Below, piece by piece: positions 1 to 7,608 of a stretch of DNA of 64,000 bases. The stretch covers positions 806,001 to 870,000 of the forward strand of contig CAVQDV010000005.1 of the NCBI GenBank assembly GCA_963711375.1, in the 5' to 3' direction. This DNA is from CAVQDV01 sp963711375 (GTDB lineage Bacteria; Pseudomonadota; Gammaproteobacteria; Coxiellales; Coxiellaceae). The position numbers and the translations under genes were made by a program. The notes beneath the pieces are model-generated. The model searched no databases and had not been told where the DNA came from. It worked only from the letters and a program-made list of their open reading frames with translations. Numbering within the stretch: the first letter of the stretch is position 1; each line of letters starts with the position of its first letter.

Positions 1-503
1 GCAGCATTATAGAAAACGAATACGTAAAACCTGGCAAAGGCCAGGCGTTTAACCGCGTGAAATTGCGAAATATCAAAAATGGGCGAGTCCTTGAGCGCAC
101 CTTTAAGTCAGGGGACTCCTTGCCCGGTGCCGACGTCGTGGATATTGACATGCAATATCTTTATAACGATGGCCATGAATGGCACTTTATGACTCAAGAC
201 ACCTTCGAACAATACACGGTAAACAAAGACAAAGTGGAAGAAGCCGCAAAATGGCTTAAAGAGCAGGATATTTGCAAAGTGACCTTGTGGGATAACACTC
301 CTTTTGCCGTCGAACCCCCGAATTTTGTAGAATTAAAAATTGTTGAAACGGATCCTGGTTTAAAGGGCGATACGGTGAGTGGTGGAGGCAAACCCGCCAC
401 GTTAGAAACTGGCGCCATTGTCCGAGTTCCACTTTTTGTAAATGAAGGGGAAGTGATAAAGGTTGACACCCGCACCGGCGACTATGTCTCTCGTGTGAAA
501 TAA
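1..503 (+). CDS. efp: Elongation factor P, 5' end cut by the window
   Basis: Translation factor that relieves ribosomes stalled on polyproline. The readable frame enters at base 3, and the first visible residue matches about residue 23 of the 188-residue E. coli protein, so roughly 22 codons are missing. The loop KPGKGQ near bases 27-44 contains the lysine that corresponds to K34, the residue that receives beta-lysine. Further family motifs are TDPGLKGDT and the closing GEYVSRVK-like end (GDYVSRVK). The in-frame GTG at 57 is internal and not the start. The gene is followed by a strong terminator, and the enzyme that modifies it (epmA) lies 173 bases downstream on the same strand. Identification is very safe. 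Confidence 0.97.
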   Translation, partial: SIIENEYVKPGKGQAFNRVKLRNIKNGRVLERTFKSGDSLPGADVVDIDMQYLYNDGHEWHFMTQDTFEQYTVNKDKVEEAAKWLKEQDICKVTLWDNTPFAVEPPNFVELKIVETDPGLKGDTVSGGGKPATLETGAIVRVPLFVNEGEVIKVDTRTGDYVSRVK

Positions 504-534
504 AAAAGCCAGGGGCGAAGCCCCTGGCTTTTTT
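504..534 (+). terminator. Rho-independent terminator of efp
   Basis: A nine-base-pair stem GCCAGGGGC / GCCCCTGGC (508-516 and 520-528) with loop GAA, preceded by an A-run and followed by six T residues. It starts directly after the efp stop codon. Confidence 0.95.
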
Positions 535-550
535 ATTTCCCTGTTTAGAT

Positions 551-625
551 TTCGCCTGTGCGGGGAACCCGCACGGACGGCGACCAAAGGGGAGCGAACG
601 CTCGCTCCCCTTTGGAAACCCCATG
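551..625. repeat. Diverged copy of the multi-hairpin repeat (central part)
   Basis: Two consecutive hairpins: GTGCGGG/CCCGCAC (558-564 and 568-574, loop GAA) and a perfect 14-bp stem CCAAAGGGGAGCGA with its complement (584-597 and 602-615, loop ACGC). The order of hairpins, the spacing and the closing ACCCC segment match the central part of the repeats at 7002, 7151, 15166, 37217 and 39458, although the base sequence differs. It therefore looks like an older or different subfamily of the same element. It fills most of the efp-epmA gap. Confidence 0.6.
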
Positions 626-676
626 CGATAGGTTTTTTTAGTTATGAAGGTTTAAGAAACCTTAGGCATTTCAATT

Positions 677-1597
677 ATGCGGGAAAAATTAATTTTGCGA
701 GCGGAAATGCTCGATACTCTTCGAGCCTTTTTTTCGGCTCGTGGTGTCATTGAAGTGGAAACACCACTACTCTGTTCTTTTTCGGTGACGGATATTCACA
801 TGGACAGTTTTCAAGTGGAACATCGCTTTTTGCAAACCTCGCCAGAATATGCCATGAAGCGGCTTTTAGTCGAAAATTCTGGGCCTATATTTCAACTCTG
901 CAAAAGTTTTCGTCGTGATGAGGCTGGCAAAAAACATAATCCCGAATTTGGAATGTTGGAATGGTATCGCCCCGGATTTGATCACCATCAATTAATGGAC
1001 GAAATGGATGAACTTTTAATTGAAACGCTTGATAATCGCCCGGCAATTCGGATGAGTTATCAAAAGATTTTCCAGGAATACTTAGCATTTGATCCATTTT
1101 ATGAAGATATAATATCTCTCCAGAAAATAATTAGCGCTAAAAATTTTGTTTCTCCACCTCTTATTCCAAATCTTACTCGTGTGGATTTATTGGATTTACT
1201 ATTCACACATTTTATTGAGCCTAATTTAGGTTTGGAAAAATCAGCCGTTTTTGTTTATGATTTTCCGGTTGAGCAAGCCGCCCTCTCTAAAATTCGTCAC
1301 GATCATCCCCCAGTAGGAGAACGTTTCGAGGTCTACATGAAAGGGACTGAATTAGCGAATGGATTTCATGAATTAACCCATGCGGATGAACAATTACAAC
1401 GTTTTTTACGCGATCAACAACACCGCGCACAAAAAAATAAATTCATCCCCGAAATTGATCATTTCTTTATTGATGCCTTAAAAAAAGGCCTGCCAGAGTG
1501 CTCAGGCGTGGCTTTAGGTTTCGATCGATTATTAATGCTGAAACGAGGGACGAATGATATTAAAGACGTTCTATGCTTTCCCTGGGACGAAATTTAA
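677..1597 (+). CDS. epmA: EF-P (R)-beta-lysine ligase EpmA
   Basis: Class II lysyl-tRNA-synthetase paralogue that attaches beta-lysine to K34 of elongation factor P in the cytoplasm. The 306 residues lack an anticodon-binding domain, as expected (the E. coli protein has 325). Visible motifs are the N-terminal VIEVETPLL segment with LQTSPEYAMKRLL, motif 2 (FRRDEAGKKHNPEF), the amino-acid pocket stretch KGTELANGFHEL, and motif 3 GVALGFDRLLML. The ATG at 677 has only a weak ribosome site (TTAGG). It sits just downstream of its own substrate gene efp. The partner aminomutase epmB is not in this window. Its stop codon overlaps the end of the convergent membrane-protein gene. Confidence 0.95.
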   Translation: MREKLILRAEMLDTLRAFFSARGVIEVETPLLCSFSVTDIHMDSFQVEHRFLQTSPEYAMKRLLVENSGPIFQLCKSFRRDEAGKKHNPEFGMLEWYRPGFDHHQLMDEMDELLIETLDNRPAIRMSYQKIFQEYLAFDPFYEDIISLQKIISAKNFVSPPLIPNLTRVDLLDLLFTHFIEPNLGLEKSAVFVYDFPVEQAALSKIRHDHPPVGERFEVYMKGTELANGFHELTHADEQLQRFLRDQQHRAQKNKFIPEIDHFFIDALKKGLPECSGVALGFDRLLMLKRGTNDIKDVLCFPWDEI

Positions 1598-1977
1598 TTC
1601 CTCCTTCCAGCGAGAGAATAAAGCGGAAAAGCAAAAATACTGAGAATAAGCTGATAAAGCGGCAAAACCGTGAGTAAAACACTAATCTTAGGATGAAGAC
1701 CTGCCGAAATCGCAAGAGAATATCCAACCACCCCAGAAATAATTTCTATCAATACAAAGACGAAAATCACCGAGCTTTGGAAAAAAGTAGCGTTCTTTTT
1801 TGAATTCAACCAAAGCAGCATTAAAAGCGGTAAAATCGACCATATATAATGAAATGAATACCCCAACCATTCTCCAAAGGTTAGCTCCCATGTATGTGAT
1901 AAATAGGATATCGCCCCAACGGTGCCCAGAATCCCAAAAATTAGCAGGTAAAAACTTGTAGTTTTAATGTATTTCAT
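1594..1977 (-). CDS. Small membrane protein with four predicted helices
   Basis: Not recognised. About 127 residues with four hydrophobic stretches: FYLLIFGILGTVGAISYL, WSILPLLMLLWL, SSVIFVFVLIEIISGVVGY and VLLTVLPLYQLILSIFAF. It is probably an inner-membrane protein with both ends in the cytoplasm (RR near the C-terminus). The ATG at 1977 is preferred over the upstream ATG at 1998 because GAGGGAG lies a good distance in front of it. It is convergent with epmA, sharing three bases at the stop codons, and is followed upstream by a region containing a perfect 34-bp palindrome. No function is suggested by the neighbours. Confidence 0.7.
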   Translation of the reverse strand: MKYIKTTSFYLLIFGILGTVGAISYLSHTWELTFGEWLGYSFHYIWSILPLLMLLWLNSKKNATFFQSSVIFVFVLIEIISGVVGYSLAISAGLHPKISVLLTVLPLYQLILSIFAFPLYSLAGRRN

Positions 1978-2052
1978 AAATAACTCCCTCTTATACAAAG
2001 GATAGCAGAAAAAAAATCAATTTTCCTCACCCAGCAACTCGCTAAATTTTAG

Positions 2053-2086
2053 TTACGGCGGAATTACATATGTAATTCCGCCGTAA
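2053..2086. repeat. Perfect 34-bp palindrome
   Basis: TTACGGCGGAATTACAT at 2053-2069 is followed immediately by its exact reverse complement at 2070-2086, with no loop. It lies between the starts/ends of the four-helix membrane gene and gloA. No T-run follows, so it is not a standard terminator. A cruciform or a dimeric-protein binding site are both possible. Confidence 0.9.
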
Positions 2087-2126
2087 TGCTTATTTTGGAA
2101 TTGCTTACGACAAACTTAGTTTCTGT

Positions 2127-2516
2127 TTATCGAGAAGCGGCTAATAGCTCGATGGAATAGCCATCTGGGTCTTCCACGAATGCGATGACGGTGGTGCCAC
2201 CTTTCATTGGACCGGCTTCGCGCTTAATTTTTCCGCCTTTTTCTCGGATTATTTCGCAGGCCTTGTAAACGTCCTCGACCGCAATGGCGATGTGACCAAA
2301 TGCCGTGCCGTGCTCATAATGCGTGGTATCCCAATTGTGAGTGAGCTCCAATGCCGCTTGCTCAGATTCATCAGCATAGCCTAAAAATGCGAGTGTGAAT
2401 CGACCTTCTGGATAATCTTTTTTTCTAAGTAATTTCATGCCCAATATTTCAGTATAAAAATATATGGATTTTTCCAAATCACCCACTCGTAGCATCGTAT
2501 GTAAAATTCGATTCAT
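2127..2516 (-). CDS. gloA: Lactoylglutathione lyase (glyoxalase I)
   Basis: Converts the methylglyoxal-glutathione hemithioacetal to S-lactoylglutathione in the cytoplasm. The 129 residues align along their whole length with the E. coli enzyme. The four metal ligands are visible: His in ILHTMLRVGD, Glu in ALELTHNW, His in FGHIAIAV, and Glu in GYSIELL. The signature EAGPMKGGTTVIAFVEDPDG is intact. The start codon overlaps the psd stop by four bases, so psd and gloA form a two-gene operon, with psd first. Together with the glutathione-using GST and GGT genes at the other end of the window, it implies that the cell makes glutathione. Confidence 0.96.
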   Translation of the reverse strand: MNRILHTMLRVGDLEKSIYFYTEILGMKLLRKKDYPEGRFTLAFLGYADESEQAALELTHNWDTTHYEHGTAFGHIAIAVEDVYKACEIIREKGGKIKREAGPMKGGTTVIAFVEDPDGYSIELLAASR

Positions 2517-3361
2517 AAAATACTCCCTATTTTTTCACCCATTTTGAGGGCCATTTTAGCTTTTACGGTTTCAGACCAGCCTATTTTATTTTCCGTAAAT
2601 AAAATAATTACGGTTGACCCCAATTGAAAATGTCCCATCTCTTCGCCTCTGTCAATTTGAATATCGACATTGGAATAATCCCACATACTCACCGCTCGTG
2701 AAGAAGGGGGTGTCACAAGACCATGCCATTGGGTGCTGATTCCACCGACAATTACAGCACCAACGGCAATCACGGCCATTGGTCCAATTTCCGTTGAAAA
2801 TAGGCTGATGACGCGTTCGTTGCGGGAAAATAAATTGGGTATACTCGCCACGGTAGGAGGATTTACCGAAAATAATTTACCCGGAATATGAAGCATTTTT
2901 TCTAATTTGCCTTTAATTGGCATGTGAATGCGATGATAATCACGCGGGGCTAAATAAGCCGTTAAAAATTCGCCGTCGAGAAAAGTTTTGGCCAGTTTTT
3001 CATCTCCAATTAAAGCGCCTAATTCATAATAATGACCTTTGGCCTGAAATAATCGGTCACCATCAATTTTACCCAATTCGCTAATCTGACCATCGACAGG
3101 GCTTACTAAGGCAATTTGTTCCGCTGCAATGGGACGTAATTCCGGCTTTAATTCTCGAATAAAAAAATCATTAAAACAGTCGAACTCTTTAGGATCTTCA
3201 ATTTTTGCTTCTTTCATATTCACCTGAAAAAGCCGAATATATTTATTGATCGCCCAGTTTTTAAAACGGGGGCAACGGCAATTAGCCAAAAACCCCATAA
3301 ATCGGGATAATCCATGTTGTGGTAGTAAATATTGCCAAATTTGCACTCTCTGTTTCCTCAT
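2513..3361 (-). CDS. psd: Phosphatidylserine decarboxylase proenzyme
   Basis: Makes phosphatidylethanolamine from phosphatidylserine at the inner membrane. The 282-residue proenzyme has the self-cleavage site LGST (in FQLGSTVIILF) near the C-terminus, where the serine becomes the pyruvoyl group. It also shows the SPVDGQI and DYHRIHMP motifs with the Asp and His of the autocatalytic triad. Start at the ATG at 3361, running in a divergent direction from cca. gloA follows with a four-base overlap. Confidence 0.96.
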   Translation of the reverse strand: MRKQRVQIWQYLLPQHGLSRFMGFLANCRCPRFKNWAINKYIRLFQVNMKEAKIEDPKEFDCFNDFFIRELKPELRPIAAEQIALVSPVDGQISELGKIDGDRLFQAKGHYYELGALIGDEKLAKTFLDGEFLTAYLAPRDYHRIHMPIKGKLEKMLHIPGKLFSVNPPTVASIPNLFSRNERVISLFSTEIGPMAVIAVGAVIVGGISTQWHGLVTPPSSRAVSMWDYSNVDIQIDRGEEMGHFQLGSTVIILFTENKIGWSETVKAKMALKMGEKIGSIL

Positions 3362-3397
3362 GTCATGCTTGCTTTAAGTTTTGGGAGGATAACACAA

Positions 3398-4510
3398 TTG
3401 AAGATCTATCTGGTAGGTGGCGCGGTCCGCGATGAGCTGCTTGGCCGCCCGGTGACTGAACGCGATTGGGTGGTCGTTGGGAGCACACCCGAGGAAATGC
3501 GTCGCCTTGGTTTCAAGCCGGTAGGCAAAGATTTTCCGGTATTTTTACATCCAGAGACCCATGAAGAATATGCCCTAGCCCGCACCGAACGCAAAATCGC
3601 AAAGGGCTACAAAGGCTTCGAATTTTACACCGATCCTTCCGTGTCTCTCGAGCTCGATTTGCAGCGCCGAGATTTAACGATTAATGCCATCGCGAAAGAT
3701 GAAAATAATCAGCTTTTTGATCCCTATCATGGCATTGAGGATTTAAAAAATAAATTACTCCGCCATGTATCCGAAGCCTTTGGCGAAGACCCTGTGCGCA
3801 TTTTACGCTTAGCCCGTTTTTCGGCGCGTTTTTCAGATTTTACTATCCATCCAGATACTATCGCCCTTATGAAGTCCATGGTTGAAAATGGCGAAGTAGA
3901 TGCCTTGGTGCCCGAACGCGTTTGGAAAGAATGGGTGCGAGCTCTAAGCGAAAAAAATCCGCTTCGCTTTTTTGAAGCCTTGGAGGCCTGCGGAGCTTTG
4001 AAAAAATTGTTCCCGGAAATTAAACTCGAAAAAAATGGCATAAAAGCCCTCCATAAGGCTGCTGAAAAAAATGATGACACTGAAATTCGTTTCGCCTCGC
4101 TTTTTATCGATCTAGATGAAAAAAATGCTTTGGGAATTAATGCGCGATTTAAAGTCCCCAATGAATTTAAAGCATTATCGCTTTTAGTCTCTAATTTTTT
4201 TCAAGATTATTTACACATTGAAAAAGCATCCGCAGAAGATATTTTTATTTTTCTTAAAAAAACGGATGCATTAAGAAGACCCGAACGCTTCGAGAAATTC
4301 CTAAAAACCTGCGAAATTGGCAACGAAATTTCCAACTTAAGATTCGATCAAAGCAAAAGATTATTAAAATCCCTAGAAGCTATAAACTCAATCAGCACCA
4401 AAGGATTACAAGCCCAAGATTTAAAAGGAGCTGCATTTGCAGAGGCTCTGCAAAAAAAACAAATTGCCGCCATCATTTCGGCGCTTGAAAGTTCATCATT
4501 CTCCTCATGA
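3398..4510 (+). CDS. cca: tRNA CCA-adding nucleotidyltransferase with decayed HD domain
   Basis: Adds or repairs the 3' CCA end of tRNAs. The TTG at 3398 is the likely start: it yields the family N-terminus MKIYLVGGAVRDELLG and has GGGAGG nine bases upstream. A longer reading frame from 3332 would overlap psd and add residues not found in the family. The nucleotidyltransferase and neck parts are clear (RDWVVVG, TRARTERK-like ARTERK, RRDLTINA, EDPVRILR, RFSARF). The first acid of the catalytic DxD is Glu here (ERDW). The C-terminal part is shortened (370 residues against about 412 in E. coli), and the HDLGK metal site of the HD phosphohydrolase domain reads IDLDE, so the repair-type phosphohydrolase activity is probably lost. 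Confidence 0.93.
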   Translation: MKIYLVGGAVRDELLGRPVTERDWVVVGSTPEEMRRLGFKPVGKDFPVFLHPETHEEYALARTERKIAKGYKGFEFYTDPSVSLELDLQRRDLTINAIAKDENNQLFDPYHGIEDLKNKLLRHVSEAFGEDPVRILRLARFSARFSDFTIHPDTIALMKSMVENGEVDALVPERVWKEWVRALSEKNPLRFFEALEACGALKKLFPEIKLEKNGIKALHKAAEKNDDTEIRFASLFIDLDEKNALGINARFKVPNEFKALSLLVSNFFQDYLHIEKASAEDIFIFLKKTDALRRPERFEKFLKTCEIGNEISNLRFDQSKRLLKSLEAINSISTKGLQAQDLKGAAFAEALQKKQIAAIISALESSSFSS

Positions 4511-4598
4511 AGGCATCAAATAAAGGGACGGTAAAAGCTATTTCACCATAAGACTGACTGTAAATGAGGATGGTACTCTTAATCCCTGGGGGCAATAA

Positions 4599-5087
4599 TT
4601 AAATATTCGCTTCACCACAGGAACTTTGTTCCAAGCCATTAAAAACATCGACTCGGATTTTCGAGATTTTGTGGTCTTGAATAAAGCTTATGTCAGAGAG
4701 AATTTCGTTGACGAACCAGTCTGAGAGTTCTTCTAGCGTGATATTTCGGATAGGCAATAATTTCACGTCTTCCTTTAAGAAAAATAATTTTTTCTCGTTA
4801 AAAATAGCCTCAATGTAATCACCTTGCTCTGAAATTTCCAAAAAAGGTGATTTCAAGGGAAGCAAAAAATAGGAATTTAATTGCGCGCAAATTTCGAATA
4901 ATTTCGTTTTTATAATTCGATAATCGAAAGTAATGCCGGCTTCATCGACAGCGGCTGTTATTTCCACCTCCACATAATAGTTATGCCCATGCATTTTTTC
5001 ACGAGAGGTTTTTGAGAAAATGGTAAAATGCCCCGCCGCGAATCGCAAACTGCCTCGATGTATTTTTAACGTTTTTTCATGCTTCAC
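4599..5087 (-). CDS. 6-pyruvoyl-tetrahydropterin synthase family protein (PTPS-III-like motif)
   Basis: COG0720/PTPS fold of 162 residues. Zinc ligands are His20 (FAAGHF) and His33/His35 (HGHNY). The catalytic cysteine of QueD-type enzymes (CxxxHGH) is absent; the sequence instead reads E30-x-x-H33-G-H35, the ExxHGH pattern of PTPS-III proteins, which cleave dihydroneopterin to 6-hydroxymethyl-dihydropterin. The central part has an insertion relative to typical 120-residue QueD. Its start overlaps the stop of the methyltransferase gene by one base, so the two are cotranscribed, and folM is divergent from that pair. queC is elsewhere in the window, so a queuosine role is possible, but the motif argues for a folate or pterin role. 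Confidence 0.8.
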   Translation of the reverse strand: MKHEKTLKIHRGSLRFAAGHFTIFSKTSREKMHGHNYYVEVEITAAVDEAGITFDYRIIKTKLFEICAQLNSYFLLPLKSPFLEISEQGDYIEAIFNEKKLFFLKEDVKLLPIRNITLEELSDWFVNEILSDISFIQDHKISKIRVDVFNGLEQSSCGEANI

Positions 5088-6235
5088 TAAAGCCGCTCCA
5101 CTCGATTCATTTTAGAAAACCCGATTAACTCTTCGGAAAAATCCTTAGTTAACGCCATAACTTTAAATAATTCGCCCATTTCTGAAGGCATCGTTAATTT
5201 TTTAATTTCTTGACTTGCACGATATTGAGCAAGCTCATCATCAGGAGGGAAAAATTCCATTACTCCGCAATTCATTAAAAAAGCGGCCTGATTCAAAAAG
5301 CCCTCAACACAAAAACCGTTGTCGACCGCGGCCTCTGCAATGGCCGTAAAATCCACATGTGCGGTAATATCTTGGATTCCAACATTAATTAAAGGATTAT
5401 CATGAGCGCGATGCTGATAATGACACATAATCGTACCACGATTACGCTCTGGGTGATAATATTCACGTGCCGGATAGCCATAATCGATGATAATAACAAC
5501 CCCTTTTTCTAAAACAGAAGAAAGACTTTTTATCCAGGGAGTCAACATAAAATTCATTTCGGACTCATAGGCCGGTTCGAGGGAAAGCGCTTTAATTTTA
5601 TCGACTAATTCAGGACTTTCAAGCTCACCCAAATGCCAAGAAAATGTGCCCTCAATAAAATCTACATAAAATTCACGAATTTCTTTATCGACTAAAAATT
5701 TGGTCACTGGCATAGCGTCTAACACTTCATTTGCTAAAATAATGCCTGAAAATGGACTTGATAAATCCTCTATCCACTTCACGCGATTAAACAACGCTGA
5801 GTCTAATTCTGCCAATAATTTCTGCTGACGATCGCGCAAATCCGCACTGACCTCTAAAATAAAATACTGTTCAGGCAAATTATTTTTAGTCTGCAAAGAT
5901 AACAGTATTTCTTTGGCCATCACACCACTGCCAGCCCCAAACTCCAAAATAGAGCCACCAGGAATTTCGGATAACACTTGTGCACACTGATTTGCAAGGC
6001 AACGCGAAAATAAAGGCGAAATTTCAGGCGCTGTCACAAAATCTCCTTCTGCGCCAAATTTTCTAGCTCCCGCACTGTAATATCCTAGGCCCGACTGATA
6101 TAAAGCCATCTGCATAAATTTCGCAAACGTAATGGGCCCCTCGCGATGAATTTTGTCCGCGATTCTCGCCTGCAAGAGCTCGCTATGAGCCTTGGCAATT
6201 GGGCTTGGCACTGGTAAGTTTAAATGATGGTTCAT
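5087..6235 (-). CDS. MidA-type SAM-dependent methyltransferase
   Basis: COG1565 (DUF185) family; the mitochondrial relative NDUFAF7/MidA methylates an arginine of complex I. About 382 residues. The SAM-binding motif I is ILEFGAGSGVMA, preceded by the family signature DFVTAPEISPLF, and IIIDYGYPAREYYHP is also visible. ATG 6235 is preferred to the TTG at 6271, because the latter would run into the divergent folM start; neither has a good ribosome site. It is placed in front of the PTPS-like gene with a one-base overlap. The substrate in bacteria is not established. Confidence 0.85.
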   Translation of the reverse strand: MNHHLNLPVPSPIAKAHSELLQARIADKIHREGPITFAKFMQMALYQSGLGYYSAGARKFGAEGDFVTAPEISPLFSRCLANQCAQVLSEIPGGSILEFGAGSGVMAKEILLSLQTKNNLPEQYFILEVSADLRDRQQKLLAELDSALFNRVKWIEDLSSPFSGIILANEVLDAMPVTKFLVDKEIREFYVDFIEGTFSWHLGELESPELVDKIKALSLEPAYESEMNFMLTPWIKSLSSVLEKGVVIIIDYGYPAREYYHPERNRGTIMCHYQHRAHDNPLINVGIQDITAHVDFTAIAEAAVDNGFCVEGFLNQAAFLMNCGVMEFFPPDDELAQYRASQEIKKLTMPSEMGELFKVMALTKDFSEELIGFSKMNRVERL

Positions 6236-6264
6236 GGACAACGTTATAAAGGGGTGTTCAAATA

Positions 6265-6999
6265 ATGTCAAACAAAGTAGCTCTCATCACCGGCGGTGCG
6301 CGCCGTATTGGTGCTATTATCGCGCGAACCCTGCATCAGGCCTCTTATAACGTGGTTTTGCACTACCGCAATTCCCGAGCGGATGCTGAGGGATTGGCCT
6401 GGGAACTCAATGCAAAGCGAAATGATTCAGCTTTTATCGTCCAGGGTGATTTAAATTCTGTTGAGACCACTTTGAAAATTATCGGAAAAGCATGTAAGGC
6501 CTGGGGCCGCTTGGATCTTTTAGTCAATAATGCCTCTTCGTTTTATCCAACACCTGCACTGAAATCAACCCCTCAGCAATGGGACGAGCTCGTTAATGGA
6601 AACGTAAAAGGCGCCTATTTTTTAACGATACAGGCGGCACCACATCTTGCCAAAAATAATGGCCACATCGTTAATATTATTGATATTTACAGCGAAAAAC
6701 CTTTTAAAAATTATCCGATTTATTGCATCGCGAAAGCCGGATTAGCCATGATGACAAAATCACTCGCCCTTGAACTAGGTCCGGAAATTTGTGTGAATGG
6801 AATTTCTCCTGGTCCAACTCTCTGGCCCGAAGGAATCAATACATTGGATGTAGAAGGACAACAAAAAGTACTCGAAAAAACGGTTCTCAATCGAAAAGTA
6901 GATCCAATGGATATTGCGAATGGAGTTTTATTTTTCGCGAATTCTTCGAGCATTACTGGGCAAATTTTAAATATCGATAGCGGCCGATCAATGAAATGA
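6265..6999 (+). CDS. folM: Short-chain dehydrogenase of pteridine reductase type (FolM-like)
   Basis: NADPH-dependent reductase of pterins or dihydrofolate. The 244 residues show the cofactor loop TGGARRIG (the TGxxxRxG form of pteridine reductases rather than TGxxxGxG), NNAS, the catalytic Tyr/Lys in YPIYCIAK, and the family segment SPGPTLWPEG. AGGGG is well placed before ATG 6265. It diverges from the methyltransferase/PTPS operon with 29 bases between starts, which groups three pterin-related genes; folB lies 0.5 kb further. The stop codon lies within the left flanking direct repeat of the palindromic element that follows. Confidence 0.85.
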   Translation: MSNKVALITGGARRIGAIIARTLHQASYNVVLHYRNSRADAEGLAWELNAKRNDSAFIVQGDLNSVETTLKIIGKACKAWGRLDLLVNNASSFYPTPALKSTPQQWDELVNGNVKGAYFLTIQAAPHLAKNNGHIVNIIDIYSEKPFKNYPIYCIAKAGLAMMTKSLALELGPEICVNGISPGPTLWPEGINTLDVEGQQKVLEKTVLNRKVDPMDIANGVLFFANSSSITGQILNIDSGRSMK

Positions 7000-7302
7000 T
7001 CAGGAGTTCCCGCTAAAGCGGGAACTCCTTCCTGGTATTAACGCTGGCGCGGTGGGGGACCCACCGCTGGCGCCCAAGGGGAGCCTTGCTCCCCCTGGGG
7101 ACCCCCAGCTTTTTGTAGCAACTCCCGCTTTAGCGGGAATTGCTGTGAAAAGCTCCCGCTAAAGCGGGAACTCCTTCCTGGTATTAACGCTGGCGCGGTG
7201 GGGGACCCACCGCTGGCGCCCAAGGGGAGCCTTGCTCCCCCTGGGGACCCCCAGCTTTTTGTAGCAACTCCCGCTTTAGCGGGAATTGCTATGAAATGAT
7301 CA
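6991..7302. repeat. Tandem pair of multi-hairpin repeats flanked by a 12-bp direct repeat
   Basis: Two nearly identical units, 7002-7144 and 7151-7290. Each contains a left hairpin (AGGAGTTCCCGC, loop TAAA, GCGGGAACTCCT), a hairpin GCGGTGGG/CCCACCGC, a hairpin GGGGAGC/GCTCCCC, a CTGGGGACCCCCAG dyad, and a right hairpin (AGCAACTCCCGC, loop TTTA, GCGGGAATTGCT). The pair is bracketed by ATGAAATGATCA at 6991-7002 and again at 7291-7302, consistent with a target-site duplication that includes the folM stop codon. No coding capacity. Confidence 0.9.
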
Positions 7303-7332
7303 AAATCCAATAAGAGAATTTTTTAAATAGTA

Positions 7333-7509
7333 TTAATGAGCCAAAAGGGTGCAAACGATTGAAATCAATATACATAAACCGCCCGAAACAACAATAATAA
7401 ATACCGTTGCATGTTCGATTTTTCTCCCTAAAGCAAAACGCATTTCTCTTAGTTCAGTTATTAGTGGGTTCCCTTCTTTTTTGAAACTGTTTTTTTTGTT
7501 TGGTATCAT
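7333..7509 (-). CDS. Small single-span membrane protein (58 aa)
   Basis: Not recognised. The frame starts at ATG 7509 with GGAG seven bases upstream and ends at 7333. It has a charged, Lys-rich N-terminal half (begins MIPKNK-like MIPNKKNSFKKEG) followed by a single hydrophobic helix, ATVFIIVVSGGLCILISIVC, near the C-terminus. The good ribosome site, basic-then-hydrophobic layout and position between two repeat elements support a real gene. It could alternatively be a remnant. It is transcribed in the same direction as dksA-folB. Confidence 0.55.
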   Translation of the reverse strand: MIPNKKNSFKKEGNPLITELREMRFALGRKIEHATVFIIVVSGGLCILISIVCTLLAH

Positions 7510-7529
7510 TTTTATACTCCATTATGATT

Positions 7530-7608
7530 CCCCTCACCCTAACCCTCTCCCGCAAGGGGAGAGGGGATAATGGTTGCCTTGCCCCTTGCATCTCTTGTGG
7601 GGTGAGGG
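7530..7608. repeat. REP-like palindromic repeat at the folB 3' end
   Basis: Outer inverted repeat CCCTCACCC (7531-7539) and GGGTGAGGG (7600-7608) around an inner hairpin CTCTCCC-GCAA-GGGGAGAG. Related copies or half-copies are at 13288, 22361, 30611, 32943 and 37940. The folB reading frame runs through it and gains its last residues from it. Confidence 0.85.

Noticed and set aside
3332..3397. Longer N-terminus of Cca starting at 3332
   Set aside because: It overlaps the divergent psd start by 30 bases and adds residues not found in the family; TTG 3398 with GGGAGG fits better.
7349..7570. Plus-strand 73-codon frame ending in PLPQGERG
   Set aside because: Its end is the REP-like repeat and the rest is opposite the small minus-strand gene at 7333-7509, which has the better ribosome site and a sensible protein pattern.
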